This document shows positions 1-8,536 of a stretch of DNA of 64,000 nt, one piece after another (positions within the stretch are counted from its first letter, which is position 1; every line of letters starts with the position of its first letter). The translations under genes and the position numbers were made by a program. Under the pieces are notes generated by a model. It did not search any database. It was not told the origin of the DNA and saw nothing but the letters and a program-made list of their open reading frames with translations. The stretch is from an uncultured Lachnospiraceae bacterium (GTDB lineage Bacteria; Bacillota; Clostridia; Lachnospirales; Lachnospiraceae): NCBI GenBank assembly GCA_910586205.1, contig CAJUGD010000006.1, positions 62,001 to 126,000 of the forward strand, written 5' to 3'.

Positions 1-471
1 CGGATTGTGGCTGGCTGTCACTACCACTCCCGCAATACATTTCAAATGACGCAATGCAAAGGATAGCATGGGTGTAGGACGTAAGGATTCAAACACATAA
101 GCTTTAATCTTATTGGCTGCCAGACAAAGGGCTGCCTCTCTGGCAAATTCAGCCGAACCTCTGCGGGAATCGTATGCAATGGCAACCGCTTTATCTGCAT
201 CACCTGAGCCTTTTTTAATACTCTCTGTAATATAATCTGCAAGTCCCTGCGTAGCCCTGCGCACCGTATATCGATTCATCCGGTTGGTTCCCGCACCCAA
301 AACTCCCCGCAGCCCTCCTGTCCCAAATTCCAGATCCCGGTAAAACCGGTCCGTAATTTCCTGGTTATTCCCTGTCAAAGCTCTCAGCTCCTCTTTGGTA
401 TCCCGGTCAAATGCCGGTGATTCCAGCCATAGCTGATACCGCTCTGCCACATCCCTTGTCAGATCTTCCAT
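1..471 (-). CDS. phospho-sugar mutase (phosphomannomutase/phosphoglucomutase), 3' end outside window
   Basis: Interconverts hexose 1-phosphate and 6-phosphate in the cytoplasm. Only the first 157 codons are present. They carry the usual opening of the alpha-D-phosphohexomutase family, with GTGGLRG near residue 51 and the active-site serine loop TASHNP at the window edge. The ATG at 471 follows AGGAGG by 8 nt. It lies 37 nt downstream of the GH130 gene on the same strand, so it is probably the last step of that operon, turning mannose 1-phosphate from the phosphorylases into mannose 6-phosphate. That specificity is inferred from context; the family also contains phosphoglucomutases. Confidence 0.88.
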   Translation of the reverse strand, partial: MEDLTRDVAERYQLWLESPAFDRDTKEELRALTGNNQEITDRFYRDLEFGTGGLRGVLGAGTNRMNRYTVRRATQGLADYITESIKKGSGDADKAVAIAYDSRRGSAEFAREAALCLAANKIKAYVFESLRPTPMLSFALRHLKCIAGVVVTASHNP

Positions 472-508
472 ATTTTCTGCCTCCTGTAAATCTGTTTCCA
501 ATCCGGTC

Positions 509-1684
509 TCACTCCTGCCCGGCCAGCAACTTCCGGTTTTGCCGGATCATGTCCACCCGCTGCCGCACACAGTCTGCGCTTCTTCCCGGATCCTCTGGTG
601 TGTGGAACACATAATCCACCAGCCTGTCAAGGCTTGTCTCTGCCACATGCATCCGGGTATCCGAGGAAGCATAATAGATCAGCACCTGCCCGTTCTCCCG
701 GACCACCGCTCCATTGGTAAATACTACATTGGACACATCCCCTGTCCGCTCCTGGCCTCTGGGAGCAATCAAAAGTCCGGAAGGCTCCGCAATCACCTTT
801 TCCGGATGGTTTAGATCCGTGGCAAAGGCATAAATCACATACCGCAGCCCTGCTGCCGTATTCCGTACCCCGTGGGCAATGTGAATCCACCCCTTTTCCG
901 TTCGGATCGGCACTGCCCCTGCCCCATTCTTCGCCTCGGTAATCGTGTGATACTTCCTGAGGCTGGTCATACACTCCTCATCAATCACTGCATGGGTGAT
1001 ATCGTCACACAACCCAAAGCCTACACCACCGCCACTGCCTGTGTCAATAAAATCATCCATGGGACGGGTATAAAAAGCATATTTTCCATCCACAAACTCC
1101 GGATGCAGCACCACATTTCTCTGCTGGGGCGACCGCAGTGTCACCAGGTTTTCCAGTCTCTCCCAATTCTTCAAATCCTTTGTCCGTACAATCCCCGCCG
1201 CTGCCACTGCCGCTGACAAATCCTTCACGGAGGTATCCTTGCTCTCCGAACAAAACACCCCGTAGATATATCCGTCCTCATGCTTGGTCAGCCGCATGTC
1301 ATACACATTCGTCTCCTCCGGGCAGGTGTCAGGCAAAATCACCGGCTCATCCCAGAAACGAAAGCCGTCCACCCCGCTCTCGCTCTCTGCCACGGCAAAG
1401 AAAGACTTCCTGTCATTTCCCTCCACCCGCACCACCAAACAGACCTTTCCGTCAAGCTCCACTGCCCCTGCGTTCATCACCGCATTGACGCCTAACCGCT
1501 CCATAAAACAGGGATTGGTCTCCCTGTTCAGATCAAACCGCCACTCCACCGGAATATGTTCTCTGGTCACAACCGGATCCACAAACCGGTCATAAATCCC
1601 ATTATAAAAATCCGCCTTCTGATTCTTTCTTGCAATCAGTCTTTCCACCTTTTCCTTCTCTGCCTGATATCTCTCATGAATCAT
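509..1684 (-). CDS. 4-O-beta-D-mannosyl-D-glucose phosphorylase (GH130 subfamily 1)
   Basis: Phosphorolyses mannosyl-glucose to alpha-mannose 1-phosphate and glucose in the cytoplasm. The 391-residue length fits GH130_1 enzymes such as those of Ruminococcus albus and Bacteroides fragilis. The five-bladed propeller family signature YDMRLT, carrying the catalytic Asp, is near residue 150, and the phosphate-site segment with SPQQRNVVLHPE is near residue 205. It sits between the 2-epimerase (54 nt upstream) and the phosphohexomutase, which is the order expected for epimerise, phosphorolyse, isomerise. GH130 assignment is firm; the disaccharide specificity follows from sequence resemblance and from the adjacent epimerase. 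Confidence 0.9.
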   Translation of the reverse strand: MIHERYQAEKEKVERLIARKNQKADFYNGIYDRFVDPVVTREHIPVEWRFDLNRETNPCFMERLGVNAVMNAGAVELDGKVCLVVRVEGNDRKSFFAVAESESGVDGFRFWDEPVILPDTCPEETNVYDMRLTKHEDGYIYGVFCSESKDTSVKDLSAAVAAAGIVRTKDLKNWERLENLVTLRSPQQRNVVLHPEFVDGKYAFYTRPMDDFIDTGSGGGVGFGLCDDITHAVIDEECMTSLRKYHTITEAKNGAGAVPIRTEKGWIHIAHGVRNTAAGLRYVIYAFATDLNHPEKVIAEPSGLLIAPRGQERTGDVSNVVFTNGAVVRENGQVLIYYASSDTRMHVAETSLDRLVDYVFHTPEDPGRSADCVRQRVDMIRQNRKLLAGQE

Positions 1685-1738
1685 ATCTTCACCTCATTCT
1701 TTCTCCAAAATCCCTTGTCTCAAAAACAGAAAAATCTT

Positions 1739-2902
1739 TTATCTCATTCTCCGAATCACTTCCATACACATTCTTCCGTTATGGTAAGGACATTTCCAGG
1801 GCTCCACAATCGGCTCCCCCTCAATCGGCCTGCCGCTCTCGTCTACTCGCCAGTACCACTCAGAGCCCTCTCTCTTATCAAGAATCACCTGATCAATATA
1901 CTTCCAGATATCCTTCGCCGCTTCCAGGAAATACTCCCTCTCCGGCCATTTTTCCCATGCATTCAAAAATCCCACCACTGCTTCCGCCTGAACCCACCAG
2001 ATCCGGTCCGTATTGTCCACCCCGTTCTCACACTCATTCATCACACTGTGATCCCGGTAGGCCCGCTCATAAATCTTTTGTGCCAGTTCCAGAATCACCG
2101 GCTCCAGCTTCCGGGAATATGCCTCATCCCCCAACACAAGGCAGCCTCTGTCCAGCAGCCAGGAACTCTCAATATCATGTCCGTAGGAATGAAGATCAAT
2201 CAGGGAATTCCACTGCCGGTCAAAAAACACCTCCTGCCGTTTCTTCTCCGGATTATACACCTTTTTTGCAAACACATCCAGCATTTCCCGCATATGATCT
2301 CCCACATCCGCCCGGTGGTCCACCCGGTACAGCTCTGTGTAAGCCTCAAACACATGCAAAAGCGTGTTCATGGTTCTGGCTGCCATCACCCCGTTCTCTG
2401 ACAGCTTTTCATTGGATACAGGCGCAAAATCCCGGCTGTATGCCTCCCCGTATCCCTCCTCGTCCCTGCACCGGGTCTCAATCAACGTGTAAAGCTCATA
2501 AGCCAGCTTCAAAGCCTCCTGATTCCCGCTGGCCTGGTAGTAAGAGGACAGCGCATACACTGCAAATGCCTGATTGTAGGTATGCTTAGTCTCATCCTCT
2601 GCCTTCCCGTCACATCTCATAGACCAGTACACCCCTCCGAAATCTTTGTCCAGACAAAAATCCCGCAAAAACAGATAGGCATGCTCCCCATATTTGAGCA
2701 GCTCCGGGTCTTTTAATGTGAGATAAGCATTGGAAAAAAACCACAAGATCCGGCTGTTTAAGATAACTCCCTTCACCGCTTCCTTGTCCAATTCCAGGTT
2801 ATAGCTCAGATACCCATAAAAGCCACCTCTATGCCAGTCTGCCAACTCCTCCCAGAAGGGAATCAGCTTTTTCCTCAAATGCTTCTCAATTTGCTGTACC
2901 AT
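1739..2902 (-). CDS. cellobiose 2-epimerase (AGE family), mannobiose to mannosylglucose
   Basis: Converts the reducing-end mannose of mannobiose into glucose, supplying the GH130_1 enzyme encoded next. The 387 residues form the (alpha/alpha)6 barrel of the N-acylglucosamine 2-epimerase family. Catalytic motifs of the cellobiose epimerase branch are visible: YGHDIESSWL near residue 245 (His and Glu) and PYHNGRMCME near residue 374 (His). The aromatic segments RILWFFSNAY and DRIWWVQAEA are also typical. It is the first gene of a three-gene operon with the GH130_1 and the phosphohexomutase, behind a clear promoter at 3020-3048. Confidence 0.9.
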   Translation of the reverse strand: MVQQIEKHLRKKLIPFWEELADWHRGGFYGYLSYNLELDKEAVKGVILNSRILWFFSNAYLTLKDPELLKYGEHAYLFLRDFCLDKDFGGVYWSMRCDGKAEDETKHTYNQAFAVYALSSYYQASGNQEALKLAYELYTLIETRCRDEEGYGEAYSRDFAPVSNEKLSENGVMAARTMNTLLHVFEAYTELYRVDHRADVGDHMREMLDVFAKKVYNPEKKRQEVFFDRQWNSLIDLHSYGHDIESSWLLDRGCLVLGDEAYSRKLEPVILELAQKIYERAYRDHSVMNECENGVDNTDRIWWVQAEAVVGFLNAWEKWPEREYFLEAAKDIWKYIDQVILDKREGSEWYWRVDESGRPIEGEPIVEPWKCPYHNGRMCMEVIRRMR

Positions 2903-3005
2903 CCGTTTCTCCTCCTTTTTTCACTATCTCTTTTTGACAATCCTTGCTCCAGGACTGCAAGCATTATGTCATGAAGGATAATTATTTAATTTATTTATGC
3001 AATAT

Positions 3006-3048
3006 CTTAAGTTAATTTAATTATATATCTTGCTTTAAAATTAATCAA
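3006..3048 (-). promoter_or_regulatory. sigma-A promoter and putative LacI operator of the epimerase operon
   Basis: On the minus strand TTGATT (3048-3043), a 17-nt spacer and TATAAT (3025-3020) are followed directly by TAAATTAACTTAAG. The TATAATTAAATTAA string recurs at the promoters of the alpha-galactosidase and ABC operons. I read the AATTAAATTAA element as the operator of the LacI protein encoded at 25307-26314. The leader to the ATG is about 110 nt. The promoter is clear; the operator role is inferred. Confidence 0.75.
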
Positions 3049-3107
3049 GCAGTTTTTTGTGTTTTTTAATGTATACGAAAGAAACATCATATATCATAAA
3101 ATTTTAC

Positions 3108-3120
3108 TTAATTTAATTTC
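3108..3120 (-). promoter_or_regulatory. upstream copy of the AAATTAAATTAA element
   Basis: Minus-strand GAAATTAAATTAA lies 60 nt upstream of the -35 box of the epimerase promoter. The same 13-mer lies about 150 nt upstream of the ABC-operon promoter at 25176-25188, so it may be an auxiliary operator for looping or cooperative binding. The rest of 2903-3286 is AT-rich, with the AraC promoter at its right end and no gene seen. Confidence 0.45.
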
Positions 3121-3161
3121 TTTCAACGCTATTTTGAGCTCATTCATTTTCCATGTGTTTT

Positions 3162-3189
3162 TTGCGCAAATACCCCGTCCATGTATTAT
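3162..3189 (+). promoter_or_regulatory. probable promoter of the AraC gene
   Basis: TTGCGC and TATTAT with a 16-nt spacer lie about 100 nt upstream of the AraC start. An overlapping TATACT two bases further on gives a less favourable 19-nt spacer. The match is moderate and the choice of -10 box is uncertain. Confidence 0.4.
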
Positions 3190-3286
3190 ACTATCCATAC
3201 AGAACCAAAAATAAGAGGAAGCGTCAAAAAACATTTGCTAAAATAAGATCCGTCAAACATATAAGCCAAACTGAAAGGAAATCAAT

Positions 3287-4048
3287 ATGGAATGGAATGA
3301 AAAACTTCAAATAATTATTGAATATGTGGAGAATCATTTACAGCGAAAAGAAGAATCCATTGACCGTGAAGAAATCTCAAAAATTGCAGAATGCTCTTTC
3401 GGCTTTTTTCAAAAGGTATTTTCATATATGAATGGTATTAGCTTTGCTGAATATATTCGCTCACGAAAATTAACTTTAGCCGGGTATGATTTGAAAAGCA
3501 CGGATTTGAAAGTGATTGACGTAAGCTACAAATATGGTTATAATTCTCCCACATCCTTTACACAAGCATTTCAGCTTTTTCATGGAGTATCACCAAGAGA
3601 GGCTCGGAATCGGAATGTTGTCTTAAAAGTCGTTCCGAAAATGCAGATATCCGAACGCTATGAATATTCATGGAAGCTTGAACAAAAAGGCGGTTTTCGG
3701 TTAGTGAGAAAAAGTATCCTTATGTCTTGCGAAAATAATCTTCCTTCCCGGAAAATACCAGAATTTTGGAACACATGTCAACGTGATGGTACTTTTGCAA
3801 AACTCATTTCCATGGATACGGCTGCTCCCAAAGGGATCTTTCCCAATGCCACATGGGCAATTTTTAATTGCAGAGGTTGTGTTCCGCAGGCAATACAAAA
3901 AGGCTGGCAATATCTTAATGAAGAATGGCTTGTCAAATATCCGTTTCAGCACGCACAATGCCCGGAAATAGAATGGTACAGCAACGGAAATGCATATGAC
4001 AGCAGCTACTTAAGTCAAATATGGATACCAATTATACAGGAGGATTAA
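3287..4048 (+). CDS. AraC-family regulator with C-terminal GyrI-like effector domain
   Basis: Transcriptional regulator of unknown target. Residues 1-110 are an N-terminal AraC DNA-binding domain with two helix-turn-helices (first near EISKIAECSFGFFQKVF, second near VSYKYGYNSPTSFTQAF, ending FHGVSPREARN). Residues 125-253 resemble a GyrI-like ligand-binding fold (ATWAIFNCRG, then EEWLVKYPFQ and a C-terminal EIEWYSNGN). The protein is 253 residues, shorter than the roughly 280-300 usual for this architecture, and the middle of the GyrI-like part looks abbreviated. The ASCH gene begins 4 nt after its stop, so the two are coupled. Codons are AT-rich compared with the mannan genes, suggesting transfer. 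Confidence 0.8.
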   Translation: MEWNEKLQIIIEYVENHLQRKEESIDREEISKIAECSFGFFQKVFSYMNGISFAEYIRSRKLTLAGYDLKSTDLKVIDVSYKYGYNSPTSFTQAFQLFHGVSPREARNRNVVLKVVPKMQISERYEYSWKLEQKGGFRLVRKSILMSCENNLPSRKIPEFWNTCQRDGTFAKLISMDTAAPKGIFPNATWAIFNCRGCVPQAIQKGWQYLNEEWLVKYPFQHAQCPEIEWYSNGNAYDSSYLSQIWIPIIQED

Positions 4049-4052
4049 AAAA

Positions 4053-4517
4053 ATGGTACATTTAGTTTATTGCGATAACGCAGGCAAAAAAGGGGGAAAA
4101 GTATTAGATAAAATTTTAGCAGGAACAAAGACAATGATTGCGCGCGGGGCAGCGGGAAGAAAAATTCCCCACAGCAGAGTTTTTGCAGGTGAGCGCCTTT
4201 ATTTCATGGAAAAAGGAAGTGGAGAGGTAACGGCAACCGCTATTGTAAAAGATGTGCAAAATTTTGTGAAACTGTCAGATGAAGAAATCATAAAAGCTCT
4301 TGCCGATAATCAGAGTAAATTAAACTTATCCGATAAGCAAAAAGTACGGTGGCATAAAAAATGTCTGTGCCTAGTGGAATTTGAAGATGTCAGGGAAATC
4401 GCTCCCCTTGCGTTTGAACATCAGGGAAATATGGACGATTGGCTTATTTTAGAAAAAATTGAAGATGTTCTTGCAGGAACAAGTATACCGTACAATTATA
4501 AAAATTCTAAATTTTGA
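4053..4517 (+). CDS. ASCH/PUA-like domain protein
   Basis: Small protein of 154 residues with a likely PUA-superfamily beta-barrel. A 'KTMIARGAAGRKIPHSRVFAGERLYFMEKGSGEVTA' type strand pattern is followed by acidic helices, and the ASCH-like step 'GERLYF...VTATAIV' is recognisable. Family members are suggested to bind RNA or modified nucleotides; no reaction can be assigned here. The start follows GGAGG located over the end of the AraC gene, so translation is coupled. Base composition is AT-rich like its neighbour. Domain call is moderate; function unknown. Confidence 0.6.
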   Translation: MVHLVYCDNAGKKGGKVLDKILAGTKTMIARGAAGRKIPHSRVFAGERLYFMEKGSGEVTATAIVKDVQNFVKLSDEEIIKALADNQSKLNLSDKQKVRWHKKCLCLVEFEDVREIAPLAFEHQGNMDDWLILEKIEDVLAGTSIPYNYKNSKF

Positions 4518-4670
4518 ATTTACAGATACACATTAGAGGGTTTACAGTGGAGGCGAATGGTTTTACGTTTACGAGAAAAAGGCTGTAAAACAGGAACAGC
4601 CAGCCCAAAAGAATTTACGGACTGGCTGTATCCGCAGAGCAATCTTATTGTGAAATTGTGTGAAATGTAG
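4518..4670 (+). pseudogene. possible 3' remnant of an unidentified gene
   Basis: Right after the ASCH stop an open frame of 50 codons runs to a TAG at 4668-4670, with an internal ATG at 4557 but no good ribosome-binding site. Its translation ends TDWLYPQSNLIVKLCEM, which reads like the C-terminus of a real protein with nothing before it. It abuts the stop of the convergent AlbA_2 gene. I cannot name the parent family. It could also be noise. Confidence 0.3.
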
Positions 4671-5999
4671 TTATAGAATAATCCATTTACCTTTTTGGCT
4701 GGAACCTTCTCTTTTTATAATTCCAGATTTTTTCATAGATTCCATATAATACTTAACTGTACTATACTTTTCTCCAATGACATTGGCAATCTTTTTCTGA
4801 GACAACGATGGTTCCTCTTGAATCACTTTCAAGATGCGTGTAACTACGGAATTATCGTTACCTTGGTTAGCTCGGTCAGTAGCTTGGTTAGTGTTGCTAA
4901 CCAAGGTCTTGAACATAACCATAATGTCCTCACGTTTAATTGTATATTCTGGCATAGGATTTCCGGCTTCTTTGCAGCTATCCTTGATTTTTTCAATTCC
5001 ACGTCCCCATGCTTCGATAAAACCAGCTCTAAAAAATGTATTGGCAATCAGAGGATTATAGGGTCTTGAACGATGTTTTCCCATTAAATCATTGATCGTC
5101 CAATCTTCTGGAAAAATACAATCATTTGCAATATAAATCCTATCCACATACACACTGATTTGAATTGGAATTAATGCTCCATAAAATTTATGTGCGATAG
5201 CATTAAAAACAGCTTCCCTGATTGCCTCTTTCGGAAAAGGGTATGTTTCCACTCTTGTTACTCCTTGATACGAAATATCTGCCTTTAAATATTTCGTAAA
5301 AATGAGATCAACCACTTTATCTGCCTGCGAAATTAGCGAACCGTGAATTTCATCCTGATAACGCAGTTCGGAATCCGATTCGAAATAACCAATCTTGATG
5401 TATGCTCCTGGTATCCACTTTTCTGGATTATGATGGAACAACAAAATAGCTGCTCTTTTCAAATAGCCATTTTCAAACAAATTCAAATTGTCTAATAACT
5501 GTTCATTCGTGGCATCAATGTCTTTCTTATCCATTCGTTTGCTGCGTATTGCTTGTTCCCGGAAAATATCGAAACTATCATTTCTTAAAACTTGTATAGT
5601 TACTCCCTGAATCGGCACGCTATCCCATGTAATTCCCGTTTTCTGTAACAGAAACTGATTTAACGCCTGTCCCTTTAACTGCTGCTTAGTACTCCCGCTT
5701 CGGTAATGATATTCACCCTTGTAGTTGACAGGATAACTGTTCGAATTCACACAAATTTCAATGTAGTCTTTTCCATCTTTAGTCATCAAATTAACATCTA
5801 CAATAATACCAAGAACATCCCGAACTTTATTCGGAATATCTTCCAGTAATTTTTTACTGTCATGGACACCGATCACTGTGCCATCATCATTTGTTCCAAT
5901 ATAAATCTTGCCGCCTTGCGCATTTGCAAAACCACATATCCACTTAAGATACTCATCTCGCCAAGACTCTTTCCATTCTATATTTTGACTTTCTGCCAT
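4671..5999 (-). CDS. AlbA_2 (Schlafen-like) domain ATPase-fold regulator with C-terminal winged helix
   Basis: Residues 1-125 form an AlbA_2/Schlafen-type nucleic-acid-binding domain (opening QNIEWKESW, then FANAQGGKIYIGTNDDGTVIG). Residues 180-360 match the C-terminal GHKL-like part of these regulators (YPFPKEAIREAVFNAIAHK, then FFRAGFIEAWGRGIEKI). Residues 385-442 are a winged helix (LSQKKIANVIGEKYSTVKYYMESM). The 442-residue length is normal. The RBS GAGGTG precedes the ATG. Relatives occur as stand-alone transcriptional regulators and in phage-defence neighbourhoods; neither role can be decided here. It is AT-rich like the preceding genes and convergent with them. Confidence 0.85.
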   Translation of the reverse strand: MAESQNIEWKESWRDEYLKWICGFANAQGGKIYIGTNDDGTVIGVHDSKKLLEDIPNKVRDVLGIIVDVNLMTKDGKDYIEICVNSNSYPVNYKGEYHYRSGSTKQQLKGQALNQFLLQKTGITWDSVPIQGVTIQVLRNDSFDIFREQAIRSKRMDKKDIDATNEQLLDNLNLFENGYLKRAAILLFHHNPEKWIPGAYIKIGYFESDSELRYQDEIHGSLISQADKVVDLIFTKYLKADISYQGVTRVETYPFPKEAIREAVFNAIAHKFYGALIPIQISVYVDRIYIANDCIFPEDWTINDLMGKHRSRPYNPLIANTFFRAGFIEAWGRGIEKIKDSCKEAGNPMPEYTIKREDIMVMFKTLVSNTNQATDRANQGNDNSVVTRILKVIQEEPSLSQKKIANVIGEKYSTVKYYMESMKKSGIIKREGSSQKGKWIIL

Positions 6000-6253
6000 A
6001 CAATCACCTCTTAGTTATTACAGAAAAATTTCACATACTCAGATAATCCGGAGACGATATCCTGGTGTCTTGACCGGATTATATCTGGTGAACCCCCACA
6101 GGACAGCGTCCCCCGCTTTATCAGGCATAAATTTTCACCAGCAAGGCGATGCAGTGGCATGGCCTTCTGCCGACAACACAATCTGATAGAAGATTTATTC
6201 TGCGGAGTTTGACTTCATCGCACAAATTTCCGAGCAGAGCACAGGCACTTAAT

Positions 6254-7456
6254 TCACGATTGTATTCTCTCTGTAAACATAATCACCACCATTGCTCCCG
6301 CCACCCCGGCAAAAGATGCCACAGCCAGCATGACTGAAACCCCAGCCACATCAATCAGCCAGCCACCAGCCAAAGAAGCCAGCACAGTTGCCACCGTATA
6401 GCTCATTCCCATATATGCCTGTCCTTTGATGGCATCCTCCGCTCCTATCACCTGATTTACATAATAGACCGGGGCAATCGCTATCAGTCCCCAGCCAGCA
6501 AGCTGCAGAACCTGCACCAGATAATAGACTGACATTGAGGGAGCAAGCAAGGAGGCAACCGCCTTCACGGCCATAAAGACACCACACAGCCTGTACCAAA
6601 CATCACTTCCCGCTTTTTTCAGCATATAAGAAAATAAAAACATCGGGGGCAGCTCTACCCACGCGCAGAGAGACATGACAAAGCCCACATCCGGGCTTCC
6701 CCCTCCCTTTGATTGAATAATCTGATACAGAAAATTATTAAGAAGCACATGGCTCGCATATAAAAGCACAGTTCCTCCCAGCACAGCGGCAAAACGCGGA
6801 TATTTTCTCAAAAATGCCACGGGAGAGAGAGCCCTCCCCGGCGTTTCTTTCTCTGTCTCCTTCTTTCCTTCTCCCTCCCTTTTCCTGCAAAACGGATAAA
6901 CCCACACTCCGGCAATCAGAAGTCCATAGCCAGCCATAATTCCCGCCGGCACAGCAATGATCCCTGCTCTGGCCGTCAAGATTCCCATCACATAGGACAG
7001 CATTGCATAGGCTACTGACCCGATTCCTCTGGCCAGCCCCCAATTAAGCCGAATCCCCTGGCTGATCACCTCTGTTCCCAAAGAGTTGATAAAAGGCATC
7101 AAAAGCTGCAAAAATACCGCGCAGCATCCATAAAAAACCCCCGTCAGAAGTGCCGACTTTTGGTATACTGCGAAAAGAAGCACAGACATCAGAAACGCAA
7201 GCCCACACAAAATCAGCACAATCCATTTCAAAGAAAGAGCCCTGGGCTGATCTGCATATCCTGCCAACACCGGCTGAATGATAAATGCCCCAATGCCGGA
7301 AACTGCCAAAACCAGACCAACCTGGGAACTGGTGAGTCCGCATCCCAGCAGATAAACGCTGGAAAAGCCCATCACAGCCGCAAAGCTCATCCAAAAAAAT
7401 CCCTGAATCACAGAATAAGCCCCTGTCACGCCTCGGTTTTCCCTTTGTACCTTCAT
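6254..7456 (-). CDS. MFS transporter, 12 transmembrane segments
   Basis: A 400-residue inner-membrane carrier of the MFS_1-like type (the group that holds LacY- and nucleoside-permease-like proteins). Twelve hydrophobic segments are visible with a charged central loop near residue 195 (RKREGEGKKETEKE). The first pair of helices contains QGFFWMSFAAVMGFSSVYLL and a loop AGYADQPRA. The start at 7456 has GGAAGG upstream. Substrate is unknown. Its place inside the mannan locus might suggest a sugar, but it lacks the shared mannan promoter and lies among accessory genes, so I would not infer mannooligosaccharide transport. Confidence 0.85.
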   Translation of the reverse strand: MKVQRENRGVTGAYSVIQGFFWMSFAAVMGFSSVYLLGCGLTSSQVGLVLAVSGIGAFIIQPVLAGYADQPRALSLKWIVLILCGLAFLMSVLLFAVYQKSALLTGVFYGCCAVFLQLLMPFINSLGTEVISQGIRLNWGLARGIGSVAYAMLSYVMGILTARAGIIAVPAGIMAGYGLLIAGVWVYPFCRKREGEGKKETEKETPGRALSPVAFLRKYPRFAAVLGGTVLLYASHVLLNNFLYQIIQSKGGGSPDVGFVMSLCAWVELPPMFLFSYMLKKAGSDVWYRLCGVFMAVKAVASLLAPSMSVYYLVQVLQLAGWGLIAIAPVYYVNQVIGAEDAIKGQAYMGMSYTVATVLASLAGGWLIDVAGVSVMLAVASFAGVAGAMVVIMFTERIQS

Positions 7457-7699
7457 ATCCTTCCTGTCCTTCCCTGCATTTCTTATCTGTTATCGTTATT
7501 TCTCATTTTCCTGCCCGGCTCAAACAAATCGTCAATATTTTAATAAAGTTGTTCATTCCTTCTTTTTCAACTTGTATTTACAAAGCTGCTAACCTATTAT
7601 ACCTTCCGTCAGGTCCAAATGCAACCACTTCCCTGATGGATTGCTTATCCCATTTAAAAGCGCCTGCGGCGATAGGGAATATGCATTGGCTTTATAGCT

Positions 7700-7745
7700 G
7701 TTCATGCCATGACGAATCACAGGAGTGATTAGCCATGGCATGAAC
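7700..7745. repeat. 46-nt palindromic hairpin element
   Basis: A 12-bp perfect inverted repeat (GTTCATGCCATG / CATGGCATGAAC) flanks a further partial pairing (AATCAC / GTGATT). No T-tract follows on either strand, so it is not an ordinary terminator. A diverged relative is at 33835-33876. It lies in the 449-nt gap 7457-7905, which otherwise contains two plus-strand promoter-like sequences and no gene that I can see. Confidence 0.6.
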
Positions 7746-7791
7746 AACCGCCCAGATCGCCGTAAACGGTAACAATTATTTTATAAATCTC

Positions 7792-7820
7792 TTGATATAA
7801 CTATCCTGCCCGGTTAAAAT
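7792..7820 (+). promoter_or_regulatory. sigma-A promoter of the sce7726 gene
   Basis: TTGATA, a 17-nt spacer and TAAAAT lie 86 nt before the start codon. A second match further upstream (TTGTAT at 7572, TATTAT at 7595, 17-nt spacer) could be an additional start or chance. Confidence 0.6.
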
Positions 7821-7905
7821 ACCTTTATAGGAAAAACAAAACCTTTCACGGACAATTCATTTCCCGGCAGGCCATCAAACTGCTTTAACAGACAGGAGAA
7901 CCCCT

Positions 7906-8499
7906 ATGCTATACGATAAAGATATCCGAGAATCATTATTTGACTTTCTGGAAGAACGCTACGGAAAAACCCGCATTATAGAAGAAAAACAGGTGGGAAG
8001 ATCCCGCGCTGATGTGATTCTGGTACGGCCTTTGGACTTATCAGGAATCGAAATCAAAAGCGATGCCGATACCTATGCACGCTTAAAAAGGCAGGTCAAA
8101 GACTATGACCGGTATTTTGACTACAATTATGTGGCTGTTGGATCTCGCCACGGAGCTCACATTGCCGAACACGTCCCGCCGTGGTGGGGCATTATCACCA
8201 TCGAGCAGGAAGAAGCAGGAGTGGATTTTTACATACTGCGGGAAGCCTCCCCCAATCCCAGCCGCTGCCTTCGCGCCAAGCTAAGCCTTTTGTGGAGACC
8301 AGAGCTTGCCCACATCCAAAAAATCAATCAGATGCCCAAATACCGGGAAAAGAGCAAAGCCTTTGTCATAGAAAAAATCCTCTCACTGGTTCCTGAACAG
8401 CTTCTCCACGAACAAATCAGCCATGAGCTGTTTGAACGAGACTATACAACCATTGAAGAATCGATCCGGCAATACCGAAAAAGCAGAAACCGCATATAA
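7906..8499 (+). CDS. sce7726 family protein, PD-(D/E)XK nuclease-like
   Basis: Protein of 197 residues with a restriction-endonuclease-like core in its first half: SRADVILV near residue 33 and GIEIKSD near residue 47 give the D...ExK pattern of the PD-(D/E)XK fold, followed by a basic helix YARLKRQVKDYDRYFDY. The second half is helical. This matches the sce7726 family, often found alone or near phage and accessory genes and without a proven activity. AGGAG lies 7 nt before the ATG. It is the only plus-strand gene near the mannan phosphorylase and converges on it. Fold assignment is good; a DNA-cleaving role is inferred. Confidence 0.8.
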   Translation: MLYDKDIRESLFDFLEERYGKTRIIEEKQVGRSRADVILVRPLDLSGIEIKSDADTYARLKRQVKDYDRYFDYNYVAVGSRHGAHIAEHVPPWWGIITIEQEEAGVDFYILREASPNPSRCLRAKLSLLWRPELAHIQKINQMPKYREKSKAFVIEKILSLVPEQLLHEQISHELFERDYTTIEESIRQYRKSRNRI

Positions 8500-8536
8500 G
8501 CAGCAGGGTCTTATATCTCATCCCTGAAATCCTGGC

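Noticed and set aside
1556..2589. Long plus-strand open frames of 281 and 319 codons
   Set aside because: They mirror the minus-strand epimerase gene, are rich in Pro/Ser/His as shadows usually are, and lack ribosome sites.
6254..7456. MFS carrier as part of the mannan regulon
   Set aside because: It lacks the shared promoter elements and lies among accessory genes; the locus already has an ABC importer.
3287..8499. Integrative element or prophage around the accessory genes
   Set aside because: No integrase, transposase, tRNA target or flanking direct repeat was found.
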